NCBI GenBank assembly: GCA_964473465.1
Contig: CAYYPE010000030.1
Span: 1-8,924, forward strand
DNA length: 8,924 nucleotides
DNA from: CALHRB01 sp964473465
Lineage (GTDB): Bacteria; Bacteroidota; Ignavibacteria; Kapaibacteriales; UBA2268
Direction of reading: 5' to 3'
The notes below the pieces were generated by a model, which did no database searches, was not told where the DNA came from, and was given only the letters and a program-made list of their open reading frames with translations. The translations under genes were made by a program, and so were the position numbers. Of this stretch, positions 1 through 6,729 are shown in pieces (position 1 is the stretch's first letter; the number at the start of each line of letters is the position of its first letter).

Positions 1-11
1 TGGTAATATTG

Positions 12-180
12 GATGTTCTTTGATTACAGATAAGGTTTTTGTAAATTTACCGCCCCGTTGTACGTCACCTAACATTACGTTGTTCTTTGATTACAGATAA
101 GGTTTTTGTAAATTTTTAGTTCAGGTGTAAACATCGAGAATCTTGTTGTTCTTTGATTACAGATAAGGTTTTTGTAAATT
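12..180 (+). CRISPR. CRISPR array end, type II-C, three repeats visible
   Basis: Three 36-nt repeats lie at 12-47, 79-114 and 145-180. They start GTTGTTCTTTGATTACAGAT and end AAGGTTTTTGTAAATT. The two complete spacers are 48-78 (31 nt) and 115-144 (30 nt). Copies 2 and 3 are identical, and copy 1 differs by one base (position 13, A for T). Positions 1-11 look like the end of another spacer, so the array continues past the left edge. Orientation follows from the tracrRNA at 4362-4451, whose anti-repeat is complementary to the plus-strand repeat. crRNAs are therefore read left to right, convergent with the cas operon, which stops at 283. The origin of the spacers cannot be judged from sequence alone. 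Confidence 0.97.
19..49 (+). promoter_or_regulatory. promoter-like sequence embedded in the CRISPR repeats (copy 1 shown)
   Basis: Every repeat carries TTTG at repeat positions 8-11, then exactly 19 nt, then TAAATT at positions 31-36. This fits the Bacteroidota sigma pattern TTTG-N19-TAnnTTTG. With the next bases the -7 element reads TAAATTTA at 42-49, TAAATTTT at 109-116 and TAAATTAC at 175-182. Initiation would fall roughly 5-8 nt further on, inside the following spacer, leaving about 22-25 nt of guide. Promoters inside repeats are known in Neisseria meningitidis type II-C arrays. That this repeat acts as one is inference. Confidence 0.5.
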
Positions 181-217
181 ACTTACTTCCTAAACTATTA
201 AAAAAAAGGAAGTTAGT
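181..217 (+). repeat. inverted repeat abutting the last CRISPR repeat
   Basis: The arm 181-191 (ACTTACTTCCT) pairs with 207-217 (AGGAAGTTAGT). Ten of eleven positions pair, with one T-T mismatch, around a 15-nt AT-only-plus-one-C loop. It starts at the first base after the last repeat. No T run follows on either strand, so it is not a standard intrinsic terminator. It would form in any array read-through transcript. Confidence 0.6.
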
Positions 218-237
218 AATGATCACACAAAAAAAAA

Positions 238-259
238 GATTACAGATTAAGGGTAAATT
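238..259 (+). repeat. degenerate CRISPR repeat fragment
   Basis: GATTACAGAT-T-AAGG-GTAAATT matches repeat positions 11-20, 21-24 (after one inserted T) and 30-36, with the five T of the repeat missing. The first ten bases of the repeat are not preserved. It lies 57 nt after the last full repeat, so it is not at normal spacing. Its GATTACAGAT segment could still pair with the tracrRNA anti-repeat at 4376-4385. It looks like a decayed terminal repeat. The match is short, so chance is not excluded. Confidence 0.55.
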
Positions 260-281
260 GGCACAATTTACCCTTTTTTTT
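251..281 (+). terminator. intrinsic terminator of the CRISPR array
   Basis: The perfect 10-bp stem GGGTAAATTG (251-260) / CAATTTACCC (264-273) has a GCA loop and is followed by eight T (274-281). It ends plus-strand array transcripts just short of the cas2 stop at 283. For the opposing cas operon the stem is also present, but the nearest U-rich tract (from 237 downwards) starts about 13 nt past it, so bidirectional use is doubtful. Confidence 0.85.
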
Positions 282-282
282 A

Positions 283-612
283 TTAAAACATCTCAAGTTG
301 CTGAGGTGTACCTGGCGGATCAACTCTTTCGGTTCCCCAGTAATGCTTAATCAATTCAAATTGCTTATCTGTTACAGTAAGAATTGTAACTTTTCCTTTT
401 TTGGGCAAAGCTTTCTCGATTCTTTTAATATGAACTTCCATACTTTCAACACTTGTAGTGTGACGGATATAAACAGAATACTGGAGTTGAAAAAAGCCAT
501 CTTTCAGGAGATGTTTCCTGAACCGGGAATATTCATACCTTTCCTGTTTGGTTAAAACAGGCAGATCAAAAAAAGTGAAAATCCACATTATTCTATAAGC
601 ACTTAATTCCAT
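283..612 (-). CDS. cas2: CRISPR-associated endonuclease Cas2 (type II)
   Basis: This 109-residue ferredoxin-fold protein forms the dimeric core of the Cas1-Cas2 spacer integrase. The N-terminal strand YRIMWIFTFFDLP (residues 6-18) carries the conserved aspartate D16. It is followed by FRKHLLKDGFFQLQYSVYIR and the family-typical EVHIKRIEKALPKKGKV. The C-terminus TPQQLEMF matches the PPPTPQQLE(L/M)F tail of type II Cas2 proteins. The length is normal. The start overlaps the end of cas1 by 10 nt with no clear Shine-Dalgarno, suggesting translational coupling. It is the last gene of the operon and its 3' end converges on the array terminator. Confidence 0.97.
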   Translation of the reverse strand: MELSAYRIMWIFTFFDLPVLTKQERYEYSRFRKHLLKDGFFQLQYSVYIRHTTSVESMEVHIKRIEKALPKKGKVTILTVTDKQFELIKHYWGTERVDPPGTPQQLEMF

Positions 613-1499
613 AATTCGGGTAAAACTAATTTTTTTGACTTATTCATTATGCAATTAACCAAGCTTGAGCAAGTATTTTGAATTGCAAATGAAATTTGTT
701 GTTTTTTATTATTAACCTTGACAATTGAATAGCTTACCATTAACAGCTCTTGCTTGGTTGATTTATTTAATTCTTCGTATTCAGGATGATCAAGATAATA
801 TTTATAAACAATATCGTCAACCACTGGCCTGAAAGGTTCCATAATATCGTCGGCAAGGCAAAAAGGATTATATTTATTTTTATGAAATAGTCCTATTGAA
901 GGATGCAAGCCAACTGAAACCAGTTCCCTTGCTACAATTGCCCGAAGAATAGAATAACCATAATTAAGCAAATTATTGGGATAAATTCCATATCTCTCCC
1001 TTTTGAAATCTTTTGATGGAAATAGCGTTTTCCAATAGTAAGCAGATGCAGAGCCTTCCTGATTGCTTGAATCACCACTTTTAATTTTTTCGATTTTTTT
1101 TCTTAGGGTAAGAGAATCCAAATTATACTTGTCCAAAACAAGAGATTGATTTCTAATTTTAGCTTTTACTAATTGTGCCCATAAATTTTTTTTTGTAGGT
1201 AACTTAAGTTCTATCTGTTTAGCTAATCTTTCTGTTTGGGCAAAATTTCCTTGCATAGGCAAGCAAACACCATTTGGCAGATGATAGTAATCGCAAAAAA
1301 CTAAAGCTGAATTCATGGTTAACAGTTTAGAAATCACAGTTGTTGTTATAGTTATTTGCAAACTTTCTATTATTAAGGTTCCAATATCTTCGATTGGAAT
1401 TGACGCAATGTTTCCTGTTTCTCTATTTTTGATAACAAGCTGCTCATTTTCAGTAGTTACAAGCGATGGACTGCTAATGTGTATTGTTCGCTTAATCAT
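603..1499 (-). CDS. cas1: CRISPR-associated endonuclease Cas1 (type II)
   Basis: This 298-residue integrase joins new spacers to the array together with Cas2. The N-terminal beta domain (about 1-90) includes SIPIEDIGTLIIES. The alpha-helical catalytic domain contains the expected metal ligands: E148 in NQEGSASAYYW, H206 in GLFHKNKYNPF, and the acidic cluster D217/D218/E221 in CLADDIMEPFRP. This matches the E-H-E arrangement of type II Cas1 proteins. A GGAG at 1507-1510 lies 7 nt before the ATG and supports the start. The ATG lies inside the last codons of cas9 (8-nt overlap), so the two are co-transcribed. Without csn2 or cas4 the operon fits subtype II-C. Confidence 0.97.
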   Translation of the reverse strand: MIKRTIHISSPSLVTTENEQLVIKNRETGNIASIPIEDIGTLIIESLQITITTTVISKLLTMNSALVFCDYYHLPNGVCLPMQGNFAQTERLAKQIELKLPTKKNLWAQLVKAKIRNQSLVLDKYNLDSLTLRKKIEKIKSGDSSNQEGSASAYYWKTLFPSKDFKRERYGIYPNNLLNYGYSILRAIVARELVSVGLHPSIGLFHKNKYNPFCLADDIMEPFRPVVDDIVYKYYLDHPEYEELNKSTKQELLMVSYSIVKVNNKKQQISFAIQNTCSSLVNCIMNKSKKLVLPELWN

Positions 1500-4316
1500 C
1501 AGCTAACTCCAAAAAACCAGCAGGATCAATGATGATTTTAGTTCCTTTGAAAGTTGAAGGAGATTTCCTAAGAACACCTCTATTATCCTCTATATAGGAA
1601 ACATAGTGTTTTCTGAACACAATTGAATTATTTTTATCCATTTTTTGGACTCTATAAACAGAATCAAAAACAAGGTGATAAGTTGATTTATCAGCAAAAT
1701 CGAATCCGACCGGGAGGTTGTCTTTAATAATCAATTCATTTATTTGCAGGGACATAAGGAATTCATAGTTTGGTTCCCAATATTTGTTAATAACTGGTTG
1801 TTTATTTCTAATTCTTTGCATAGCATCGAAAACACTGATAACCCTGCCTATTTTTTTTCCAGTTTCATCAGAAAAAATTTCCATGTGATGATTGGAGCCG
1901 GGTTCGACCCATAGATTATATCCTCTTAATTTTATCATAGCGGAAGAGGCAACAAAAATTCTTACTTTATTAATTTTAATTTTTTTATCACCTTTTTTTG
2001 AATCAAGATATAAAGGTTCATCGAAAGCTTTGGCTGGGATTTGAAATTTATCATTGCTTGTATCAACACCGAAGGATTCAAGCCTTTGAAAGACAATTTC
2101 TTTTATTTTGGGGTCAATAATAGAAATGATTTGTTTAGAGGTAAGACTATTTAGGGGTTTTCTTATAGCATATAGAGGTATGCCACTCTCATTTGTTTTT
2201 TCAGATCCATCGGGATTGAAAAGCTTTCCATAGAAAGTATCTTCGTGTAAGGCTCCTCTAACTTTTTTATTAACTTTACGAGAAACAATCATATTTCGAG
2301 TTTTTTCAACAACCTGCTGACGAAGATCAGGAAAAGGAAAAGGAAATTTTTCGGAGTAGATATCTTCGACCTTTCCGAATCGGCGATGCAAAGTAGATAA
2401 TTGCTTTACGAAAGAATTTGTTGTTAAAGCAACAACAAGAGCATCAATGGAATGATGGCGGTGGTCGTCCCTGATTTTTGAGTCAGTCTCTGGGTCAACC
2501 TTAGATAATTCTGTATTTGATTCAAGCAAAACATTGTTCAAACCCCAATAGTGTCTTAAAATGCCAGTTGCCTGTCCCGTTGTTACATAAACTTTCTGTG
2601 TAATATGTTTCAAGTATTTTCTTGCTTCTCTTGAGATATATCTTGTATCGTTCAACTGTCTTTCAATAAAATCATCAATATTATCGATTTTATCAATTAA
2701 GAATTTTTTTGCCTTTGCAAAGGGGAAATCTTTAATTCTTTCTTTAATTGCATTATAAATTTCAGGTTTACTGGAATAGGCTTCATAAGGAGTTCTATCA
2801 CCTTTTTTTGCATTTTCTTCACGGAAACATAGTGTTTTGTTCATATAGGAATCGTCCAATGTCTTGCTATAAGGGAGAATATGTTCTATATCCACCTCGT
2901 TAGATAAATAAAGTTGCGAAAGAGATATTGAAGCACCAGTATAAGGACAAATACCATTACATTCTTCCCAGAGCTTATATTTTAAAATATCATTTTTACT
3001 GGGTTCCCTGACTAAATTATCAGATATTAATTTTTCTATAATTCTTTTGTTATTTTGTTCATTATCTTTTCTTTGCCAGATTTTTTCGAGTCTTTGTTTT
3101 CTGGAAAGCTTTAAATCTCTTGCAAGTTCAACTCTAATGATATCAGGTTTACCGTAATAATCAATGATTGAGTTAACAACTTTTTTTAATTGGTATAATG
3201 CAACAGTAACAAGAGGATTGGCAATTTTAGGTGGGTCAGGTAGATAATCGAGAATATCTATTTCTTCATCAGCCAAACTATGATGATAACCAGCCTCCTT
3301 TGCTGCTTCATGATATTTCAGTCCTTTTCTCATATCACCAATCATTTTTGAAATCGCTTTATGACTCAAATTAGCATAATCTTTTTCGAGAGTAATTTTT
3401 AATAATTTATTAATCGCTTCATCAGAAAAATTGTATTTAATTTTTAAATAATTTTTTAACCATTCATCATCTTTTGCAAAATGAAGAATTTTCCATAAGT
3501 TAAAAATATCCTCTTCGCTCAGTAAATCAAATTCTTTTTTCAGGGCATCTTTAATCGAAACGACTGTCTTAAGACCATCTAATTTCCCCTGTTCCTGAAA
3601 ATTACATGAATATTTAACTTTAGGGTCAAGTTTGAGTAAAGATTTTAAAGCTTTTAATTCTTTATCAAGTTTCAAAGTGTTATGTTTTGAAAGATAATCA
3701 ATAAGAATTTGTCTTTCTTCGTAGGATAATTCTTTTTGGCTTGCTTCAATTCTGTTGCCACCGGTGATAAGTAAAGAATTAATTTGTTGAAGCATTCTAA
3801 ATTCTTGGAATAAGGGTGAACTTTTGGGAGTTCTTTTTTTATTTTTCTCAAATACACATTTACCAATGAACTTTTTCTGAGATTTTAATGGTCGTTGGTA
3901 AAAAATAATTTTATTTTTTATAAGGTCATAATTTTCATCAGTTAAAANNNNNNNNNNNNNNNNNNNNNNNNNNNNNNNNNNNNNNNNNNNNNNNNNNNNN
4001 NNNNNNNNNNNNNNNNNNNNNNNNNNNNNNNNNNNNNNNNNNNNNNNGATTCATCAATTTTCTCAGGGCATAGTCCAATACGTTTTAAGTTTATAAGTAA
4101 TTTTATTTTCCTTCGTTTTACTCTTAATAATCTTCTTCTGATACCTCTTGCGTTCCTTCTTGTTGCATTTTTTGATTCTTCTTTACTCTGATTAAGATTA
4201 TTAACCCCTTCTTCAAAAATTCTAACTCCCATATCTATAATACGATGTTTTTTATAATCAATTAAAGCCCAGCCGATTGAATTTGGGCCTAAATCTAAAC
4301 CTAAAACAACACTCAT
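1492..4316 (-). CDS. cas9: CRISPR-associated endonuclease Cas9, type II-C, interrupted by an assembly gap
   Basis: RNA-guided DNA endonuclease. The N-terminal part (4316-4048, 89 residues) has RuvC-I (GLDLGPNSIGWAL, D8) and the arginine-rich bridge helix (RRNARGIRRRLLRVKRRK). After the N run the frame is open from 3947 and includes IIFYQRPLKSQKKFIGKC and PKSSPLFQEFRMLQQINSL, so the ATG at 3795 is internal. Counting from that Met, RuvC-II is IRVELAR (E223), HNH is VDIEHILPYS (H305) with N319, and RuvC-III is RHHSIDALVVA (H448, D451). A PAM-interacting C-terminal domain follows. All catalytic residues outside the gap are intact. About 907 residues are visible. By comparison with Neisseria Cas9, roughly 160 residues of the recognition lobe are missing, giving a compact enzyme near 1,070 residues if the architecture is similar. 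AAGGAA at 4322-4327 supports the start. Confidence 0.97.
3948..4047. other. assembly gap (100 N) inside cas9
   Basis: Exactly 100 N, the usual placeholder for a gap of unknown length. As written, the two cas9 halves are in different frames. For an intact gene the true gap must be 2 modulo 3 in length. It covers the end of the bridge-helix region and most of the recognition lobe. The break is therefore an assembly artefact rather than evidence of a split gene. Confidence 0.97.
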
Positions 4317-4321
4317 TTTTT

Positions 4322-4327
4322 TTCCTT
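4322..4327 (-). promoter_or_regulatory. ribosome binding site of cas9
   Basis: AAGGAA on the minus strand lies 5 nt before the ATG at 4316. It lies in the 45-bp interval shared with the divergent tracrRNA promoter and fixes the start at MSVVLGLDLG, the normal Cas9 N-terminus. Confidence 0.7.
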
Positions 4328-4356
4328 GTATATTTGATAAAAAATATTTATTTTCG
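4326..4356 (+). promoter_or_regulatory. predicted tracrRNA promoter
   Basis: TTG at 4326-4328, a 20-nt spacer, and TATTTTCG at 4349-4356 match the Bacteroidota pattern TTG-N19/20-TAnnTTTG in seven of eight positions of the -7 element. Initiation would be expected near 4361-4364, exactly where complementarity to the CRISPR repeat begins. The agreement of the two independent clues supports it. Experimental start-site data are needed. Confidence 0.5.
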
Positions 4357-4361
4357 CATTG

Positions 4362-4451
4362 TTTATAAAAACCTTATCTGTAATCTTAGAATAATAAGGC
4401 TATTATGCCGACGATCAATTCGGGTCTCAGTTAGCTGGGACCTTTTTTTTT
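4362..4451 (+). ncRNA. tracrRNA
   Basis: This RNA of about 90 nt pairs with the pre-crRNA repeat, allowing RNase III processing, and is held by Cas9. The anti-repeat 4362-4396 contains AAAAACCTTATCTGTAATC (4367-4385), perfectly complementary to repeat positions 11-29. A UU/UU internal bulge follows, then an 8-bp lower stem between AGAATAAT (4388-4395) and the repeat start, including two G-U pairs. Next comes the type II-C nexus AATAAGGC-UAUUAU-GCC (4394-4409), a linker, and a terminator hairpin at 4423-4442. The order and lengths match known II-C tracrRNAs. It is divergent from cas9 and on the same strand as the array. Confidence 0.93.
4423..4451 (+). terminator. intrinsic terminator and 3' hairpin of tracrRNA
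   Basis: The 8-bp stem GGTCTCAG (4423-4430) / CTGGGACC (4435-4442) has one G-U pair and a TTAG loop, and is followed by nine T (4443-4451). It is the last tracrRNA hairpin. There is no T run on the other side, so it is directional. Confidence 0.93.
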
Positions 4452-4591
4452 CTACTTCATTTTGCTTTAACAATTTAAAAAATTTTTTTGTTATTATATC
4501 AAAAATTCTTCATCACTATTTGTTTTTTCTAAAGTATTTGTTAAGTTTCACGATATTTTTTCTGTAAATATTTATTTTTCAGGGAGGTTAT

Positions 4592-5428
4592 ATGGGAGAC
4601 CACAAGGATGGCAATAAAGAACACAAAACCGTGGAAAAGTATAATAGTAAAGGAAAAATCAGGACGGCTTACTATGAGCAGGAATTAGCAAAACTTCAGG
4701 CAGAGCTTGTCAAACTTCAATACTGGATTAAAGCAAAGGGGTTAAGGGTCGTTATTTTGTTCGAGGGCAGAGATGCTGCCGGGAAAGGTGGCATGATAAA
4801 GCGATTGACCGAGCCGTTGAATCCCCGTGGGTGTCGGGTTGTTGCTCTTGAGAAGCCATCTGATGTAGAGCGGACGCAATGGTATTTCCAGAGATATGTG
4901 GCTCATCTGCCAGCTGCCGGCGAGATTGTAATTTTCGACAGAAGCTGGTATAATCGTGCAGGTGTGGAGCGTGTGATGGGTTTTTGCACCGATGATGAAT
5001 ACTGGGAGTTCTTGAGGTCTTGTCCTGAATTTGAAAAAATGCTGATTCGTTCGGGGATTATTCTACTTAAATATTGGTTTTCCGTTAGTGATGAAGAGCA
5101 GGAAAAGCGTTTCCGTGATCGTGCAAATGATCCCACAAAAAGATGGAAACTCTCCCCTATGGATCTAGAATCCTACAACAAATGGGTTGAATTCTCCAAA
5201 GCAAAGGATGAAATGTTTAAATACACTGATATCAAGCAATCTCCATGGTGGGATGTGAATGCAGATGACAAGAAAAAAGCAAGATTAAATTGTATAGCAC
5301 ATATTTTGAAAATGATTCCTTACGAAGATGTTTTACCCCCAGCAATGGAATTGCCACCAAGGAAAATAGTTGATAACTATGTTAGACCCCCGAGAGAGGA
5401 TTTAAACATGGTGCCGGAAGTATATTAA
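4592..5428 (+). CDS. ppk2: polyphosphate kinase 2, class I-like
   Basis: This 278-residue P-loop kinase uses inorganic polyphosphate to phosphorylate nucleotides. Single-domain class I enzymes mainly convert NDP to NTP, and the close resemblance around the Walker B and lid suggests that class. Walker A is EGRDAAGKGG (58-67). Walker B is VIFDRSWYNRAG (113-124, with D116 and R117). The lid region is RANDPTKRWKLSPMD (177-191). The N-terminus (about 1-48) is a charged helical lead-in and the length is normal. A strong GGGAGG at 4582-4587 supports the start. It follows the tracrRNA terminator and so is transcribed separately. Its base composition is visibly less AT-rich than that of the cas genes, consistent with a core gene beside a mobile defence locus. 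Cytosolic; no functional link to the CRISPR system is apparent. Confidence 0.95.
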   Translation: MGDHKDGNKEHKTVEKYNSKGKIRTAYYEQELAKLQAELVKLQYWIKAKGLRVVILFEGRDAAGKGGMIKRLTEPLNPRGCRVVALEKPSDVERTQWYFQRYVAHLPAAGEIVIFDRSWYNRAGVERVMGFCTDDEYWEFLRSCPEFEKMLIRSGIILLKYWFSVSDEEQEKRFRDRANDPTKRWKLSPMDLESYNKWVEFSKAKDEMFKYTDIKQSPWWDVNADDKKKARLNCIAHILKMIPYEDVLPPAMELPPRKIVDNYVRPPREDLNMVPEVY

Positions 5429-5468
5429 ATAGCAAATAATTTTTAATATTTATGTATAATTTATGTTG

Positions 5469-5497
5469 TCAATTAATTTTGATAATTGATATTTTTT
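5469..5497 (+). terminator. possible weak terminator after ppk2
   Basis: TCAATTA (5469-5475) pairs with TAATTGA (5483-5489) across a 7-nt loop, followed by ATATTTTTT. The stem is nearly all A-T and therefore weak. The surrounding 5429-5551 interval is very AT-rich and holds no gene. Confidence 0.3.
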
Positions 5498-5551
5498 CCT
5501 ATGTTTCCATCTTAACTTATTGTTATTTAATATTGAATTAGAGGGAAATTT

Positions 5552-6232
5552 ATGAAACACATCATTTTTTTATTCTTTATTGCTTCTTTGTTTTTAGTAT
5601 CGTTATCCTGCAACGAACTTGACAATATTTTTGGGAATAAGAAGGAGGACCCGAATCAATTAGGTGGTTCAGGAAATATTCCGATAGCACAGGTAGGAAA
5701 TACATTTGACCTTTCGCCAAGAATTGGAGATAAAGCAATTGAATTAAATGAAAAAATCAAAGTCGTAAAAAATGAAAATGGATTAGTAACAATGGATGTC
5801 GAATGCGATATACCAAATATTCCTGAACTAAAGACTTATATTGACAGAATTCCATCATCTATGAAGAGCAATGGCAGAATCAAAACGCAGCTAAAATTCA
5901 AAATGACAAACGAGGGCTTGCAGGACTTCTTCAACAAAGATGAAAAGCCTCACACTCTTGTAAAATACAATGCTTCAGTAGGAGATGAATACAAACTGAC
6001 GAAATCTGACGGTAAAACCATAACTCGTAAAGTCATTGCAAAATCTGATGTTGACGACTTCCCTTATGGATTCTTCGATATTAAAACAATTACTATTGAA
6101 CAGGATTCAAGAATTGCAGGCATAAAGAAGTTTGTTTACAGGGCAAATCACAAATTCGGTCTTGTGCACGTGGAGGCTCATATGGATGATGGTTCTATTG
6201 TTAAATCGTACATTTTTACAAATAATTATTAA
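5552..6232 (+). CDS. putative lipoprotein of unknown function
   Basis: 226 residues. The N-terminus has K3, a hydrophobic core (about 4-18) and a cysteine at C20 in the context VSLSC. This is a plausible signal peptidase II site, with serine at -3 rather than the usual leucine. It is followed by a polar linker rich in N, D, K and G (21-48). The remainder (about 49-226) has alternating short hydrophobic and charged stretches suggesting a beta-rich domain, for example IKVVKNENGLVTMDVEC and FGLVHVEAHMDDGSIVKSYIF. I do not recognise the family. AGAGGG at 5540-5545 supports the start. It is followed after 11 nt by a membrane protein gene in the same direction, so the three genes 5552-7480 may be one transcription unit. 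Predicted to be anchored to a membrane facing the periplasm or outside. Confidence 0.75.
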   Translation: MKHIIFLFFIASLFLVSLSCNELDNIFGNKKEDPNQLGGSGNIPIAQVGNTFDLSPRIGDKAIELNEKIKVVKNENGLVTMDVECDIPNIPELKTYIDRIPSSMKSNGRIKTQLKFKMTNEGLQDFFNKDEKPHTLVKYNASVGDEYKLTKSDGKTITRKVIAKSDVDDFPYGFFDIKTITIEQDSRIAGIKKFVYRANHKFGLVHVEAHMDDGSIVKSYIFTNNY

Positions 6233-6243
6233 AACATTAGGTT

Positions 6244-6729
6244 ATGATTTTATTCAAACATAAATACCAGACTATTGGCTATCTATGTTTAATTCCGGCA
6301 ATATTGATTTTTATTGCAAAATATATTTTCAAACTTGAGCTGGAATTTCTTTATGTTCCGGTTTTTGCTATTCAGTCCACTTTCTTTGAAACCAAGTATT
6401 TCTTCTGGATGCAATCGAACATTAGCGAGGAGCTGTTCGCTATCTCTTTGATTCTTGGCTTTACATTAATCGCATTATCTAAGGAAAAAGACGAGATAGT
6501 TGAAAATAATACATTCAGGTTGAAGGCTTTTTCATTGGCTGTTATGATTAATAGTATTTTTCTCGTTTTCGGTATGTTTTTTTTCTATGGACTTAGTGCT
6601 TTGAACATAATCATAATAAATCTTTTTTCGTTTCTTTTTCTTTACATACTGATATTCAAAATTTTAATTTTCAAGGCAAGGAGGCAGATGAAGACAGTAA
6701 ATTCGGTAAGTGATGGATTGGATAATTGA
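6244..6729 (+). CDS. polytopic membrane protein of unknown function
   Basis: 161 residues. Strongly hydrophobic stretches at about 11-30, 33-48, 62-80, 95-115 and 117-143 suggest four or five transmembrane helices. The only sizeable polar segment is KEKDEIVENNT (80-90), and a basic tail (KARRQMK) follows the last helix. No catalytic motif or family signature is visible. The start has only a weak TTAGG about 2 nt upstream, so it is uncertain. It begins 11 nt after the lipoprotein and overlaps the next gene by about 20 nt, which suggests co-expression. An internal AAGGAGG at 6679-6685 lies too far from the next start to be an obvious ribosome site for it. Confidence 0.7.
   Translation: MILFKHKYQTIGYLCLIPAILIFIAKYIFKLELEFLYVPVFAIQSTFFETKYFFWMQSNISEELFAISLILGFTLIALSKEKDEIVENNTFRLKAFSLAVMINSIFLVFGMFFFYGLSALNIIIINLFSFLFLYILIFKILIFKARRQMKTVNSVSDGLDN

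Noticed and set aside
153..350. Plus-strand frame over the last repeat and array terminator
   Set aside because: It translates CRISPR repeat, hairpin and terminator sequence and antisense of cas2; no coding signal.
3672..3866. 64-residue minus-strand frame starting MVNVYLRKIKKE
   Set aside because: It overlaps cas9 in another frame; the Cas9 frame through 3796-3947 gives conserved sequence.
4277..4567. Plus-strand frame across tracrRNA
   Set aside because: It covers the antisense of the cas9 start, the tracrRNA and AT-rich DNA; low-complexity F/L/I composition and no ribosome site.
4903..5136. Minus-strand frame within ppk2
   Set aside because: It is antisense to the conserved Walker B and following region of PPK2, a shadow frame.
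4592..5428. PPK2 as an ancillary component of the CRISPR system
   Set aside because: It has its own strong ribosome site, lies after the tracrRNA terminator, has a different base composition, and belongs to a standard metabolic enzyme family with no known CRISPR role.
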